From Leishmania martiniquensis (lineage: Eukaryota; Euglenozoa; Kinetoplastea; Trypanosomatida; Trypanosomatidae), in the NCBI RefSeq assembly GCF_017916325.1, contig NC_090165.1:1-64000 (forward strand): a stretch of DNA of 64,000 nucleotides, read 5' to 3'. Positions within the stretch are counted from its first letter, which is position 1; every line of letters begins with the position of its first letter. Of the stretch, positions 10,522 to 21,247 are shown one piece after another. The translations under genes and the position numbers were made by a program. The notes below the pieces were generated by a model that was not told where the DNA came from, made no database searches, and saw only the letters and a program-made list of their open reading frames with translations.

Positions 10522-11377
10522 ACTGCGTACGATGTTGTGCTAATGTTCCAGTGCGCAGGCGACGAGAGCAAGGAAGGCGGTCCGCGTTCAGTGAAGAAGC
10601 GGAGCGTGTGAAGGTGTGCGGGAGCGGAGATGCCCGCATTCAGCACGCAGACACTGAGAGAGAGATGCTCGTGACACAGGGCAACAACATTGTACAGTGG
10701 GCAGAAATGCGAAGAGTGAGAGGTCCAGAAAAAAGGGGGGGCAAAGCTGAGGCAGGAGGACAGGGAAAGGGCGGCGAAAGAGAATGGACGAGTGCGCACA
10801 TATGAAAAGACACGCAGGCACAGGCACACAAAGTCATCTTGTCTCGATCAAAACCGCTCGGGTTTGCCGGTCATTTCCGTCCATTTGATATTTATTTTTC
10901 TCTCCCTTTTTCTTTCTTCTCCCCGTATCGTTTGAAGTCGAGCAGCAGGCGAGCGAAGAAAAAGTGACGCATAGGAAAATACGGCTGGCCAATGCTGCAG
11001 ACGAGAGGCAGAACAGAAAGGAGATACGCAAAAGCCCCCTCTTGTCCTCAAGGAGCGCGGCAGGTGAGCAGCCGATATTCATCACTCCCAGACGCCATCT
11101 CTAACGTGTGATCTCCACGGATAGTATCGGGCATCAGCCTTACCCCTGCGCGCGTCTTCCTTGGTTCCGTTTTATGGGCGCCCATGCGTGAGCACTTGTT
11201 CAGCGTATGATACACCACAACAAAAGCGGGGAGAAGCATGCGAAGGCATCGCACACACACACACAGTTCGCTACCTCCACTAGTGCGGTTCGTGCGCGCC
11301 CTGTCTCACCTTCCGCTAAGCCCTTCCTCCTCCTCTCCTCCCTCTCCATCCCACACACCCATGTGCTCTGCCGTTTC
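10522..11377. other. intergenic spacer
   Basis: No gene is supported. Minus-strand polypyrimidine tracts (purine runs at about 10700-10790) precede the cyclophilin-like gene and suit its splice acceptor. A (CA)n run lies at 11252-11265. The rest is presumed 3' UTR of the 238-residue gene to the right. Confidence 0.5.
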
Positions 11378-12094
11378 TCATTCATCTCGCCGTTTTTCGC
11401 CATCCTTGTGGTTGAGGGTGTTCAGCCAAGCGGAGTACACCTCATTCACGTGCATATTCGATCCGTTCATACTTCTGAACGTTTTTTCGAATTCGATGTA
11501 TTTACGGCGGCTCAGTTGACCGTACTGCGGCATTCCTTTGGTTTGTTGGGCCAGCCGCTCACGCGTGATGTATTTTGCGGAGTCCTCGGAGAACTTGTCG
11601 TTCATCCAGTTGTCCTCCATATGCCGCTTGCGCAGGTGGGCGTAGGGGTCAACGCGTAGAGATGGCGGAATCAAGGCACTCTCGAGGAGCTTCATCGCCT
11701 CGTACGAGATGTACTTGGCCGCCGTATCATCCGTTGGCTTGTAGCGTCGGTACCAAGGCGTTCGCTGGAACTCCTCCACGGTGGACCAGGTGTTGAGCGA
11801 GGAGCGGCTGCCAACCTCCTTGCGTTCAAAGATCTGCGCCAGTTCTCGATCCACTTCTAAGGGGCTCCACTTGTTCTTTGTGAGAATGTCGCGAATGACG
11901 AACTCCATACGGTCACTCAGTTTGTACGCGCACCGCCAAGACTCTTCGCGAACAACTGGACGCGGGTTGCCTGTTAGTACTGGGATGTCGCGCATCTTAT
12001 GCCCAAAGCCGAGCTCCTTACCGAAGCGCTCATCACTGTCAAAGAAGCGAGCCGACGTGGATGGGCAAAGAATTCGCTGCAGCCTGCGCCGCAT
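11378..12094 (-). CDS. conserved-type protein of unknown function, probably mitochondrial
   Basis: A 238-residue protein starting at the ATG 12092-12094. The open frame extends further upstream, but that part is Ser/Pro/His-rich and lacks coding character, so I use the internal ATG. The first 17 residues (RRRLQRILCPSTSARFF) form a basic, acid-free, amphipathic stretch like a mitochondrial presequence. The body is hydrophilic, with aromatic and basic clusters (WYRRYKP, YAHLRKRHMEDNW, RRKYIEFEKTFR). There are no membrane spans, nucleotide motifs or zinc motifs. The composition resembles the many lineage-specific proteins of the trypanosomatid mitoribosome and its assembly factors, but I do not recognise the family. 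Confidence 0.65.
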   Translation of the reverse strand: MRRRLQRILCPSTSARFFDSDERFGKELGFGHKMRDIPVLTGNPRPVVREESWRCAYKLSDRMEFVIRDILTKNKWSPLEVDRELAQIFERKEVGSRSSLNTWSTVEEFQRTPWYRRYKPTDDTAAKYISYEAMKLLESALIPPSLRVDPYAHLRKRHMEDNWMNDKFSEDSAKYITRERLAQQTKGMPQYGQLSRRKYIEFEKTFRSMNGSNMHVNEVYSAWLNTLNHKDGEKRRDE

Positions 12095-12988
12095 CGGTCT
12101 TGCGGAGCAAAGGGGAAGGTGGCAGGGCGCTTCGTGACTGTCGGTCGACACCACTATATGTAGGCGCCTTCGAAGAGGAGATTGAGGGCTCCAGCGCCGG
12201 TAGTAGAGACTGCCCAGTCCGCAGCGTGCTAGGTGTTTCCCTGTGCTAGGGGAGACGGAGGGAGGCCACAGAGGCACAAGTATGGATGATGTCGTAAAGC
12301 ATGCATAAATGGGTGGGGGAATGCGGAGCGTTACGGAGAAACGAGGGGAGAACGGAGGGGAATGAGAAGAGTCTCGATGGTATGGGCGCGCGATGTTTCG
12401 GTGTGTGTGTGTGTGTATGTGTGCGCGCGCGGGTGCATCAGGAGGCCGGTGAAGTCGATGCGCAGGCAGGAAGCGATAGGGGATAAATGCACAGAAAGAG
12501 AGAGAAAGGTCGCCACAACGCTCAGGGTGGCTTTCACAGCGTCCTCCAGACTTCTCCCCGCTACGCGGCAGACTAAACGGAGGTGAGGCAGCAAACAGAT
12601 GGGGCTTCGCACCTGAGCAATTCGGATCAGCATGTAAAGGCCGGCACAAAGACGTATAGGCCGAGGGAAGCGAAGCGAAAAAATATAAAGCGAAGCAAAC
12701 GAGCAGCTCAGAAAGGGCAAAGGGGCTCATTTCAACGAGATGCGCACACATGAAGACACCGTTGCGTGTGAGCGCAGCCATCACACACAGAGAGAGAGAG
12801 GAGGGAAAGGGGAGAGAAGCGCTTTTTTTGCAACGCACCCCAATACAAGGCGCAAAAGGAGACAGCAGAGACGTCTCCTCCCTGGGTGGGTGTCGCCGGT
12901 TGGGGGAGGTGGGAGGGTACTCTGCCATGCACCGTGGCGGGTGTTGAGGTTGGAGGTGTGTGCGTGTTGCTGTACGCCCTCGCGCGCA
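12095..12988. other. intergenic spacer with GT/GC microsatellite
   Basis: Contains (GT)n at 12401-12416 running into a CG-rich repeat to about 12431, and a GA run near 12788-12800. The ATG-upstream frame of the 238-residue gene stays open through part of this region, but its composition is non-coding. No separate gene is seen. Confidence 0.5.
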
Positions 12989-13414
12989 TCACCATTCGTC
13001 GCTCTCGCTCACGCGGCGGCCCCACCACAACACAGACGTGCTAATGGGTGCGAGGCATGTGTACAGCACAAGCGACACGCCCGGTGCTGCGCGCGTGCGC
13101 GACTGCTTTCCCGTGTATAAGAAGAAGGCAATCACAAGGGCGCCGACACTGGACCCGAACAAGGCGAGCCACGACATGAATAGCAGCACACGGCCGCGCC
13201 CATCCCTCTCCTTGACCTCAGAAGGCGACACGAGGTGAAGGAGGAGGAAACCTGCAGTGGAAAAGACGGCAGGGATGCACTGCAGAAAGGAAAAGTGGTT
13301 CTCCCTGTTGGGCTCCTGCTGGGAAAGAATGATGCCATCAATGAACAAGATGAGAGACAGCCCGTACAAGATACCAGCCGCAATGGGCGGTACGTTTCTA
13401 TTCTGGAGGTTCAT
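12989..13414 (-). CDS. TMEM50/UPF0220-family four-TM protein
   Basis: A 141-residue membrane protein with four hydrophobic segments, at about 10-28, 43-62, 76-99 and 111-130. A short polar N-terminus (MNLQNRNVPP) leads into the first span, and VSPSEVKERDGRG forms the central loop. Length, four-span layout and the late WLALFGSSVGALVIAFFLY segment match the TMEM50/UPF0220 family (yeast Vps68-like), small ER/endosomal membrane proteins linked to ER-to-endosome trafficking. Family assignment rests on pattern recognition rather than an alignment. ATG is at 13412-13414. Confidence 0.7.
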   Translation of the reverse strand: MNLQNRNVPPIAAGILYGLSLILFIDGIILSQQEPNRENHFSFLQCIPAVFSTAGFLLLHLVSPSEVKERDGRGRVLLFMSWLALFGSSVGALVIAFFLYTGKQSRTRAAPGVSLVLYTCLAPISTSVLWWGRRVSESDEW

Positions 13415-14449
13415 GCTGGGCAGAGGGCCAGTGACTCCGCGACAGTACTAAACAGAGAGAGAAAAAGAACGACTACGCAGCGCACTTGCTTCCCCTCTGT
13501 AGCGTTGCTGATGAATGCAATGGTAGACGGGTGATCACGCTGCGGACAGAGTCGATCCCGCAAATCGAGCTGCCTTTGTATCAGCTGTGCACAAGAGGCG
13601 GAAGAGGGAGGGGGGCAAAAGATGATTAAGGGAAGAGAGATTGAGAAAGAGCGACAAGGGACGGCTGCAACAGAAGGTAAGGAGTCGCTGTGTGAGTACG
13701 CCCGTGGCACTCGCGAGAAGTTCACCGCAGCCGGAGTGCAGACGGCACAATGCAGCCGATGGAGAATGAGACAGAGGGGTATGGAAAGGGAAGGAAGACA
13801 CAGAAGGGAAGGGGAGTACGAGATGGGGAAAAGAGTCGGAGCATCCTCGAGGGCGTGGCGCCCCTACACTCGCGAACGATGACCGTCCGATGTGGGAAGA
13901 CTAGGGTGATGCACGTGAGGAAGGTGTCGGGTAATGGGAAGAGGATGCGAGAAGCAAGCGCTGGCCTGCATCCCCTATTGTGAAAGGCAGTCGAGGACGG
14001 CTGCCGTCCTTCTCCATTGATACGCGTATGCGCTTGTTCCTCCCAGCTCCTCGGCAACGCGCACGATAGGCAGGGAAGAGAGGGCGACGCCGCCGCATGG
14101 CAGCTCACATCTGCCTGCGTGAAGGCCGCCGCTCTTTTAGCGGCTCATTTTTGTTCGCTCTTCATTACCCTTTAACACAAACTGCTAAGACGAACACAAA
14201 CATGCGCACGGAGACTTGCAGAAGTCCGCATAGGTGCACGCACACACGCGTTGCTGTAATCATTCCAAAGCTGCGGACAAGAACGGACTTGCATTGAAGT
14301 AGGCGGAGACGAAAAAGAAAGGTGCACTGCAAGAAGTCTGCGCAGGCGTATGCGCGTCCTTCCAGAAAGCCACGCTTCTCTGCAGATCGCAGAGAGCATG
14401 AATGGCATACACACACACACAGTGGAACGAGCCCTCCCTCGGAGCGTGG
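13415..14449. other. intergenic spacer
   Basis: Polypurine stretches at 13440-13460 and 13610-13830 (minus-strand polypyrimidine) are candidate trans-splicing signals for the TMEM50-type gene. An (AC)n run lies at 14409-14420, within the presumed 3' UTR of the MATH gene. No supported gene is seen. Confidence 0.5.
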
Positions 14450-16738
14450 TTACATGTCATCTGTCATTAGGTTGATGAAACGGGTGAGGTCCTCGCTCAT
14501 GAGGTCGTTCTCATCATCGGACGGGCTGGGGGTCTCCGGTTCGTCAGCAATAACACTCTCGTACCGAGTTTTGGCCGCTGCGATCTTCTTCTCCTGCACT
14601 TTGAGTTTCTGCTGGGTCGACTGTATCCTGTCCAAGACGAACTTCAGCTCCTGAGCGATGCGCTCGCTGTTCTTCCTTGCTTCCTTGGCCTCGTGTGCGG
14701 CGTCCTGCTTCAGCTGCGCCAGCTCCGTATTCTCCTTCTTGAGAGATTGTAGTCGGCTCTTGAGCTCCGCCGTCTGCTCCTGCGCCTGCTTAATCTTGTC
14801 GAGCTCCCGCTGCCGCTCTTGCTCCTCCTTGCGCTCACGGTCTGCCACCTCCTTTTGGGTGCGCTTCGTCTCCTGCCGAAGACGATCGCACAAGTCGTGG
14901 TACGCCTTGGTTGCCCTCTGCGTGATCTCCTTGCGCGTCTTCTCCTCTTCTCGGATAGTCTTGCTGATCTCCTGCTTGAGCTTCTTGCGCGTCTGCTCCA
15001 CCTTCTCGTCCGCCAGGAGCTGCAGCATCGCCGCCTCATCCACGCGCGGTTCATTCTTCTTCTCCTTGGCAGCCGGCGCCTTCTCGCGTGCCGTGGGCGT
15101 CTTGAGAGGCTCCACCAACACAATGCCAACTTCGATTGTGATGCTGTCGTCGTCGGGCGTGACGAAGCCTTGGTCAGGGTTCAGCAGCTCCGCAAACTTG
15201 ATGACGTTGTTGAAGCCCCAATCGTTCTCCTGCGACATGGCAGAGAAGCTTTGTGTACCTTCGTTGCAGATGGAGTCGTCGGGGTTCGCCTTGTTCACCA
15301 CCGTGATGAGGAACTTGCAGTGCACACTGCCGGTCTGACAGAGATACAGCGCCAGCGACTCTTTGTTTGTCATGCACAACAGGCTCCACTTGAGATTGGC
15401 AAAGTGGAACTCCGGCGAGTAATGGCGCTCCGATTCCTTTGTCAGCATAGAAATGTTGTTGACGTGGAAGGTCACAAACCCCATGTCTCCCTTGCTGTTC
15501 ATACTGTCCGGCGGTACGGTGAACTTCACCTTTTTCTGCTTGGCACGGGAGAACTTGGCGCGAATGCGCTCGCGCGGAAAGGCGGCAAAGACGATAGACT
15601 CGCAGAACTTTTCTGTCGAGTTGGTGTCAGGCAGCACGATGCCAAGCTCGTTTGCGATTTTCTTGAGCGGCTTCAACCTCAAATTCGTCAGCACGGAGAG
15701 GAAGCCCATGGCCACCATGCGCTCCCACATGTCCTCCACGGGGGGCTTCTCCTCGGGGAGGCCAAGCACACTACCCAGTGACTGCTTGAGGTGGTCCGGC
15801 AGCGTGTTTAGGAAGTCGATGCTCGCAGCCGTAGGCAGCGGACCTGTTTGCACGTGCGACGTCATGTCCTCGATGATCTTCTGCTTCTCCATGAGGACGC
15901 ACGCCTTCTCGCAGCCCAATCGCACTGCTGTCTTCACGATTTGGGACACAAACTCGTCGTGTGGCGAAGACGGCCGCAGCTTCGCCTTGGCGCTTTCGCC
16001 CACCTTCTTGAGCGAGTCAATGGAGAGGGGTTGTAGAAAGTCGGTGAGGTGGTTCACGGCCTCCCCACCTTCCGTGGAGCGACTGCTAATGAGCTGGTTG
16101 ATCGCCTCATCTTCGTCCGACGACGAAGACGTGGATGAGGGGGTCTCGATGATGGTGCGCTGCTGGAGTGCCTTGCGGCTGGGAAAGGTGTTGGTGGGTG
16201 CACGCACCGTCAGACGCGGTGGCGGAAAGGGCCCGAGTGTGTGGTACTGCTTTCCTTTCTCGTCCGTAACCTTGCGCTCCTTGATGAGCATGTCCTCCTC
16301 CTCTCGGCGCTTCCGCTTCGTCTCCTCCCGCTTGCGCTGCTTCTGCTCTGCGTCCTTCGCGGTCGACTTCATGTCGCTGTTCGAATCCATTTCGTCCTCG
16401 TCGTCATCGTCGAAGAAGCCCTCCTCCTGGTGGAACTGATACTCGTCCTCGTCCGTGACAACGCGGCAGTCGCTCGTGGTGCGGTTGATGAGCTCGTGCG
16501 GGGCACTGCGATGGGCAGCTGAAATCAAAGTGTCCGTGACGGTTTTGTAGAGGTCCGCCAAGGCTGCGCAGTACTCCGGGCACTCCTCCTGCTCGACCGA
16601 ACGCACCAGCTCCTTGCGAAGCGTGCGCAGCATCTCACGGCCCGGCTTCGCCTCTATTGGGGCATCCTGGATCAGCTGGAACAGTGTGGACTGGTAAAAC
16701 CACAGGTCCTCTTCGGGCAAGGAAGAGAGACGATGCAT
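14450..16738 (-). CDS. MATH-domain / coiled-coil protein
   Basis: A 762-residue protein. Residues 1-95 are helical. About 96-160 is strongly acidic then basic (GFFDDDDEDEMD, followed by KRKREETKRKRREEED), and a Ser/Asp-rich linker sits near 200-212. About 255-400 is a helical region whose end (LKPLKKIANELGIVLP) has a SAP-like look. About 418-545 fits a MATH (TRAF/USP7-type) beta-sandwich: WSLLCMTNKESLALYLCQ, CKFLITVVN, then NDWGFNNVIKFAELLNPDQGF. About 565-730 is a long charged coiled coil, and the tail is acidic. MATH domains bind peptide motifs, so an adaptor or scaffold role is likely. ATG 16736-16738 is chosen because a polypyrimidine tract and AG lie just upstream. Confidence 0.75.
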   Translation of the reverse strand: MHRLSSLPEEDLWFYQSTLFQLIQDAPIEAKPGREMLRTLRKELVRSVEQEECPEYCAALADLYKTVTDTLISAAHRSAPHELINRTTSDCRVVTDEDEYQFHQEEGFFDDDDEDEMDSNSDMKSTAKDAEQKQRKREETKRKRREEEDMLIKERKVTDEKGKQYHTLGPFPPPRLTVRAPTNTFPSRKALQQRTIIETPSSTSSSSDEDEAINQLISSRSTEGGEAVNHLTDFLQPLSIDSLKKVGESAKAKLRPSSPHDEFVSQIVKTAVRLGCEKACVLMEKQKIIEDMTSHVQTGPLPTAASIDFLNTLPDHLKQSLGSVLGLPEEKPPVEDMWERMVAMGFLSVLTNLRLKPLKKIANELGIVLPDTNSTEKFCESIVFAAFPRERIRAKFSRAKQKKVKFTVPPDSMNSKGDMGFVTFHVNNISMLTKESERHYSPEFHFANLKWSLLCMTNKESLALYLCQTGSVHCKFLITVVNKANPDDSICNEGTQSFSAMSQENDWGFNNVIKFAELLNPDQGFVTPDDDSITIEVGIVLVEPLKTPTAREKAPAAKEKKNEPRVDEAAMLQLLADEKVEQTRKKLKQEISKTIREEEKTRKEITQRATKAYHDLCDRLRQETKRTQKEVADRERKEEQERQRELDKIKQAQEQTAELKSRLQSLKKENTELAQLKQDAAHEAKEARKNSERIAQELKFVLDRIQSTQQKLKVQEKKIAAAKTRYESVIADEPETPSPSDDENDLMSEDLTRFINLMTDDM

Positions 16739-17939
16739 GGCCTCCGCTATTGTCGCCAATCTCTTCTGCCGGCACTCACCGAGACAAAGCGAATGGGCGT
16801 GCAAAAGAGAAAAACAAAACGCGGCGCGCAGGTGTGCGGATGCGGATACGGCTCAGCCTTATCTCGCCACTTCGCTCGCGTGCGTAGACGGCGCGCGAGT
16901 GCCGGTGTATGGATGTGCCGGGGGTGCACGGCCTGAGGTGCAATATATATATGAGAACGACGTGGAATTGCTAAGATACACTCGCATGCAGCGCCCCGAG
17001 AGAGAGAAGAGGTGTAGAAAAAAAAGGGGAAGACGACCACAAATCAAGCGTGATGGGGGTGCGCGCGTGGGTCGAACACGGCGCGGCAGCGTAGTAGATA
17101 GGAGGAAGAGGGAGACGGCAGAACAATATGCGACTGGGCAAGAGAAGGCAGGGAGAAAGAGAGAAGGTCAGGGAGAGGGCGTGGATGACAAGACGAGCAG
17201 ACCCGGTGCCGAAAGCACGACAGAACGAGAGGAAACGAAGGAGCAAAAGTGGTATGTGGCAGACAGAGAGAGTGAAGGTACAACACGAGAAGCGAAATCA
17301 GTCATAAGCACAGAGTGGTCGGGCAAAAAGTCGGCGACCGGTGAGCACAGCGTCCAAAACAACGCTAAACAAAACGATGGACGTGAAAGATCTTCTCCGT
17401 TCATCGATTTTCTGCGTAGTGCACCCCCGCCCCGTTGTGTGCGCAGCGAGGGGCAAGAGTGTGCAAGAGTGAGAGAAAGAGAGGGAGATCGCATGCGGTG
17501 CAGCACAGGGCGGAACACCAAGCCAGCCACGCGCGAGGCGTGCAGAAGACAAAGGAGAGGTTGAGAAGCGGCAAGCGAAAGATACTCATGGAGAGTGGCA
17601 GAGTTGAGCATAGAGGAGTGCCAGTGCCCGCTGAAACGCATGGGCGCATGTGCGTAACCGGAAACGCCCTCGGTACAGCGGCGCGATTCGGCGACGGCGG
17701 GCATCGGGGACTGGGAGCAATCCACTGAGAGCGAAAGGAAAGCAGCGCAGCAGTAATTCAGGCGCCTCTCTCCAATTGTGTGCACGCCAGCACAAGCTCG
17801 TGCCTCTGATTTGCGATTTTCTTTCTTTGGTGCCTATTGTAAGAAGCAAACGATCTCCCCGACCAGAACAGTCAGCGCTCAGTCACGAGCAGGAGCACGC
17901 AAGCAGGTCGAGTCCCACGCGTCCTCTCTTGGCACTGAA
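16739..17939. other. intergenic spacer
   Basis: Holds the splice-acceptor region of the MATH gene, a short AT run at 16942-16952, and long plus-strand purine-rich DNA (about 16990-17590) read as low-complexity Arg/Glu/Lys. The part nearest 17939 is presumed 3' UTR of the next gene. No supported gene is seen. Confidence 0.5.
16766..16823 (-). promoter_or_regulatory. predicted spliced-leader acceptor (MATH gene)
   Basis: The minus strand shows a T-rich pyrimidine tract (complement of 16802-16823), then CCGGCAG with the AG at 16766-16767, about 28 nt before the ATG. This short 5' UTR supports 16738 as the translation start and argues against using the longer open frame. Confidence 0.5.
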
Positions 17940-18662
17940 CTACTCACTCAGCTTTGGACTGCCCTCCGCGGGTGCCTCTGGCAGCGCAGCAGCGTCGCGG
18001 GTGTCGCTCATTTCGTACCACCACATAAAGTTCACTCTGCCGTTCAAGTCCGTATACGGCAGGTAGTCCATCTCCATCCGCTGAAACTTTCGTAGGTGGG
18101 CGGTGGAATCGGCTACCTGCTCCGAGAGCAGCCGCAGGTGTTCCCGCTTTGCGTCCTCGTTCATCTCCCGGAAGCTTTCCGAGTACGCAGACGTCTCCGT
18201 CGCTGACGCACCGCGCAGGCCCGAGTACAAGTCCAGCGACTCGGCCCGCGCACCCACCAACGCGCGTACCTCCTCGAACCTCTCACGTGTCAAGTGGCAC
18301 TCCCACCGGCCTGTCACGGCGTCCTTCTCAAACGAGACAAACCCCTCCGCACGGGCCTGCTGCAAGACCTCGCGCAGGTGTCGCTTGCTGTCCAGCACAA
18401 TCTGTGGGTCGCTCATGCAATGCTCCCAGAGAGACGCCACCTCACAAGGTTGGTTTCGGTACAGCACCGACAGCACAAAGTCACGCGGGATCCTGCCCGT
18501 GTCTCGCGGCATTGCTTTCGCCTTGAAGCGCTGCTCACTCGTGAAGTTGAAGTTCTGTGGCACCTCCTGCACCGGCCAACTCTTCATCCGTGCGGCATTG
18601 TACCGCGTTCCATGAGGCGTGTGAACCCCTGCTTGGTACAGTCGAGCGAAGCAGCGCCGCAT
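17940..18662 (-). CDS. protein of unknown function, probably mitochondrial
   Basis: A 240-residue protein from ATG 18660-18662; the open frame continues upstream but turns Ser/Pro-rich and non-coding. The N-terminus (MRRCFARLYQAG) is basic and free of acids, like a mitochondrial presequence. Residues about 58-135 form a compact alpha/beta stretch (RIPRDFVLSVLYRNQP, LDSKRHLREVLQQARAEGFV, then a strand pair around GRWECHLTRERFEEV) that could be a winged-helix-like domain. A charged helix follows, then an aromatic motif, NFMWWYEMSD, near residues 211-220. No catalytic motif is visible. Mitoribosomal or other mitochondrial RNP membership is plausible but unproven. Confidence 0.65.
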   Translation of the reverse strand: MRRCFARLYQAGVHTPHGTRYNAARMKSWPVQEVPQNFNFTSEQRFKAKAMPRDTGRIPRDFVLSVLYRNQPCEVASLWEHCMSDPQIVLDSKRHLREVLQQARAEGFVSFEKDAVTGRWECHLTRERFEEVRALVGARAESLDLYSGLRGASATETSAYSESFREMNEDAKREHLRLLSEQVADSTAHLRKFQRMEMDYLPYTDLNGRVNFMWWYEMSDTRDAAALPEAPAEGSPKLSE

Positions 18663-19679
18663 CTCTTCTGTCTTCACTCCCAGCAAGGGGGCGTGTAGCG
18701 TAGCTGTTGCGTGTCCTTTAGCTACTTTCTTTTCCTCGCTTTGAGAAACCTTGTTGTTCGTCGGCCGTGGCCTCTTCAAATGACCGCAGAATGTTGCCCT
18801 TAGCAGTGTGTCAACAGCACTTTCACAGGCACACACGCACAAGAGTCGCGCTGCTGGGACTGGCAGCGACGCCGTCAGGATGCGACCTGCATGGCGTTTG
18901 TGAGAGATTCGGAGGCGAGAGAAGTCCGAAGTAACGGGCGGTGATGGCGAAGGGATAGAGAGAGAGAAAAGAGATTGAGTCGGTGTGCGCGGACAAAAGG
19001 AGCAAAAAAGGGGGAGAAGGGAAAGAGGGGGGGCGATGAGCACAGGCATTTCCTCTGCGCGTGTCTGCACACATCACGGGCTGCTACGTCGTGATGCTAC
19101 TTCCCGACGCGGCCACCTAACGGGCTTACTGCGTTGCCGAGGGCCTAAGTTCTGTCCAATGCATGATTCGCCGCAGAACCGCGCCAGCTCGCCGCACCAC
19201 ACCCCACTCCCCACACAGACGCACTCCCTCTCAGCAGCCCGTCTCGACTTTCCCACCTCTCAATGCCTCCAATGTACATCAGTAGGAAGGGGAAGAAGGG
19301 GGGTCACCGAGAGAGGCGCTCTCTTTAGAGCGCGCTTCAATGGGAAGAAGCACTGTTGTATGGCAATGTCTGTGTGTAGGCGCGCGCGCGTTTTTGTCTA
19401 CTTGGAACTGATGCGAAGGAGGTGTTACTGTGAGTCCCGTTCTGTTACGCGTGCGGGAAAGGGTGCGAGTGCGCAACAACTGCGATCAGCCCGAGACGCC
19501 ATACAAGCAGAGGGATCCGCCCAATCGGCTCTCTGGGACTGAAAGCCTGTGTCTCCGGAGAAAGAGAAGAACAGGCGACTGGTCAAGCTGCTTGAGTTGC
19601 CCACACAGAGCGTCCATAGCGCATGCGAATCCTCTTCGGGAAGAGGGACGTACGCTTTCGCCACTGTGGCTCTCTCGCT
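18663..19679. other. intergenic spacer
   Basis: No supported gene. Plus-strand purine runs (18955-19035) represent minus-strand polypyrimidine tracts upstream of the 240-residue gene. The region next to 19679 is presumed 3' UTR of the membrane protein gene. Confidence 0.5.
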
Positions 19680-20564
19680 TTACAGAGGCCTTTCGCTGTG
19701 ACGATGGAATGGGTCGGGCAGGACACACTGCAACATGCGCTGCGTCGCGGGAATGCAGGCCAGAAAGCAGAGTAGGTAGCCCAGACATTTGAAAAGCACG
19801 AAGCCCATCTGACGGTAGTGAATACGCCCGATGAAGTCGGACACCTCGACGTACGGATCCACCACTTTGGTGGGGTTAAGTACCATCTTACCCCCTTTAA
19901 TGCGACTAAAGCCTGCAGAGAAGCCCAGCATAGGGGTGCCACTGAAGTACAAGAAGCTACCGGTGTTGTCACCGTGCTCGTCAAGGAGGGCAACCATGGT
20001 GAAGTGCATCACAAACGGGATGCTGATGTCGATCCCTGTGCCGAGGTGGATCACGTAGGGGATCTGCGAGAAGACCACCCGGGGCGAGATCCATCCCATC
20101 TGCACGCGCACGAGCGTCTCCAGCTTCATGCCGCCGCTCGATTCGATGTGGCAGCGGTACCGCACACGGGCCATGTTGCCCGCAGCGTCGCGAGTGGTGA
20201 TCTGCGCATTGGGGTTCATGCTGCCCCGCCCACCTATCGCGAAGCTCGGATCAATCGAGAGAAAGATACCCGACACGGAGACCGGCCCTTCGAAGCAGTC
20301 GGAGCTGGGCAGCGTCTTGCGTGTGCCGAAGGCCGGGTGCTCGGTGGAGATGAGACGGCGGCGTTGCCTCTGCGAGGGGACTCGGGCTTGCTTCAGGCCA
20401 AACACCGGGTGTGAGGTGCTGAGAGGGGCATAACCCTGCTGCAGGCTTCTGCTCAAGGGGCGACCACTACCGACGTTGGCCGGATTCACGCGGGCGATGT
20501 GGTTCACTCGACTCCATGGGGAGGACGGCGCCGGGCGAGTCAGACGCGCAGCTGCGGTACGCAT
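19680..20564 (-). CDS. single-span membrane protein of unknown function
   Basis: A 294-residue protein; ATG 20562-20564. Residues 1-85 are Arg/Ser/Pro-rich and likely unstructured, with a repeated short element (TSHPVFG and TEHPAFG around residues 49-83). About 90-250 is rich in beta-forming sequence (VSGIFLSIDPSF, VRYRCHIESSG, YVIHLGTGIDISIPFVMHF, SFLYFSGTPMLGFSAGF). One strong transmembrane segment lies at about 253-275 (FVLFKCLGYLLCFLACIP), followed by a short polar tail. There is no signal peptide. The basic N-terminus could target mitochondria, which would make this a C-terminally anchored organellar protein. I do not recognise the family. Confidence 0.65.
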   Translation of the reverse strand: MRTAAARLTRPAPSSPWSRVNHIARVNPANVGSGRPLSRSLQQGYAPLSTSHPVFGLKQARVPSQRQRRRLISTEHPAFGTRKTLPSSDCFEGPVSVSGIFLSIDPSFAIGGRGSMNPNAQITTRDAAGNMARVRYRCHIESSGGMKLETLVRVQMGWISPRVVFSQIPYVIHLGTGIDISIPFVMHFTMVALLDEHGDNTGSFLYFSGTPMLGFSAGFSRIKGGKMVLNPTKVVDPYVEVSDFIGRIHYRQMGFVLFKCLGYLLCFLACIPATQRMLQCVLPDPFHRHSERPL

Positions 20565-21247
20565 TCAATCGAGGCATCCAACCTTAGCGCAACTCTAGCA
20601 GCAAGCACAAAGGGGAAAGAAGCGGGCACGTGTAGCTTTCTGGTGTGAAGATGTAAAGACAGCTTCCTCATCGATAGGCGCTTCGCCTTTGTGCGACTGC
20701 GCGTGCACGTACTGTGTGGCTGAAAAGTGAGGAGCGGAGGGGGGAGGAGGGGCTCGCAGCGCAAGCGGCGGCGGGGTGGGGCGTAGATACAAGGTGTGCC
20801 GTCCCTCCCACGTTCTTCGTCTCTAGGGGCTAAAAACGGGAAGGTTAAGAGTGAGACGCGAAACACACGCAACAAGACATATACACGCGTGAGATGACTA
20901 GGGAATAGCGCGGGGGCGCCCCCTGTGAGGATAGAGACAGCGCATAGGCTTACGCGTCAGCGGGTTCGAGTTAGCAGGGTGGGCAACGAGCTTTGCGTTG
21001 CCCTACGCAAGCCTCTCTTATGAGGGGTATTCCCAAAGGAACCACCCCTTCCTCCACCTACACACGCACATACACACACAAACACACACCAGCGCCGTCC
21101 ATACGCTCTTTCTTTTCGGCCTCCAATTTGACCGGGGCGGAGGTGACTGTGTGTGCGTGTGTACGGGGATGTATGTATATATGTGTGTGACGGGAGCTGT
21201 GCACCCGTCTCCCTTTGTGTTCTCTCGTGCACGTTTTCACTCATTTG
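20565..21247. other. intergenic spacer
   Basis: Presumed 5' UTR of the membrane protein and 3' UTR of the cyclin gene. Contains CA-rich (21060-21090) and GT-rich (about 21150-21190) stretches. No gene is seen. Confidence 0.5.

Noticed and set aside
11378..12928. 516-codon version of the unknown mitochondrial-type protein
   Set aside because: The first 278 codons are Ser/Pro/His repeats crossing a likely 5' UTR; the ATG at 12094 with a presequence-like start fits better.
14658..16439. Long plus-strand open frames (200-330 codons) opposite the MATH gene
   Set aside because: They are Ser/Arg/Leu-repetitive complements of the charged coiled coil; no independent coding sign.
16737..17564. 275-codon plus-strand frame
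   Set aside because: Arg/Glu/Lys-rich reading of purine-rich spacer DNA, which is the complement of minus-strand polypyrimidine tracts.
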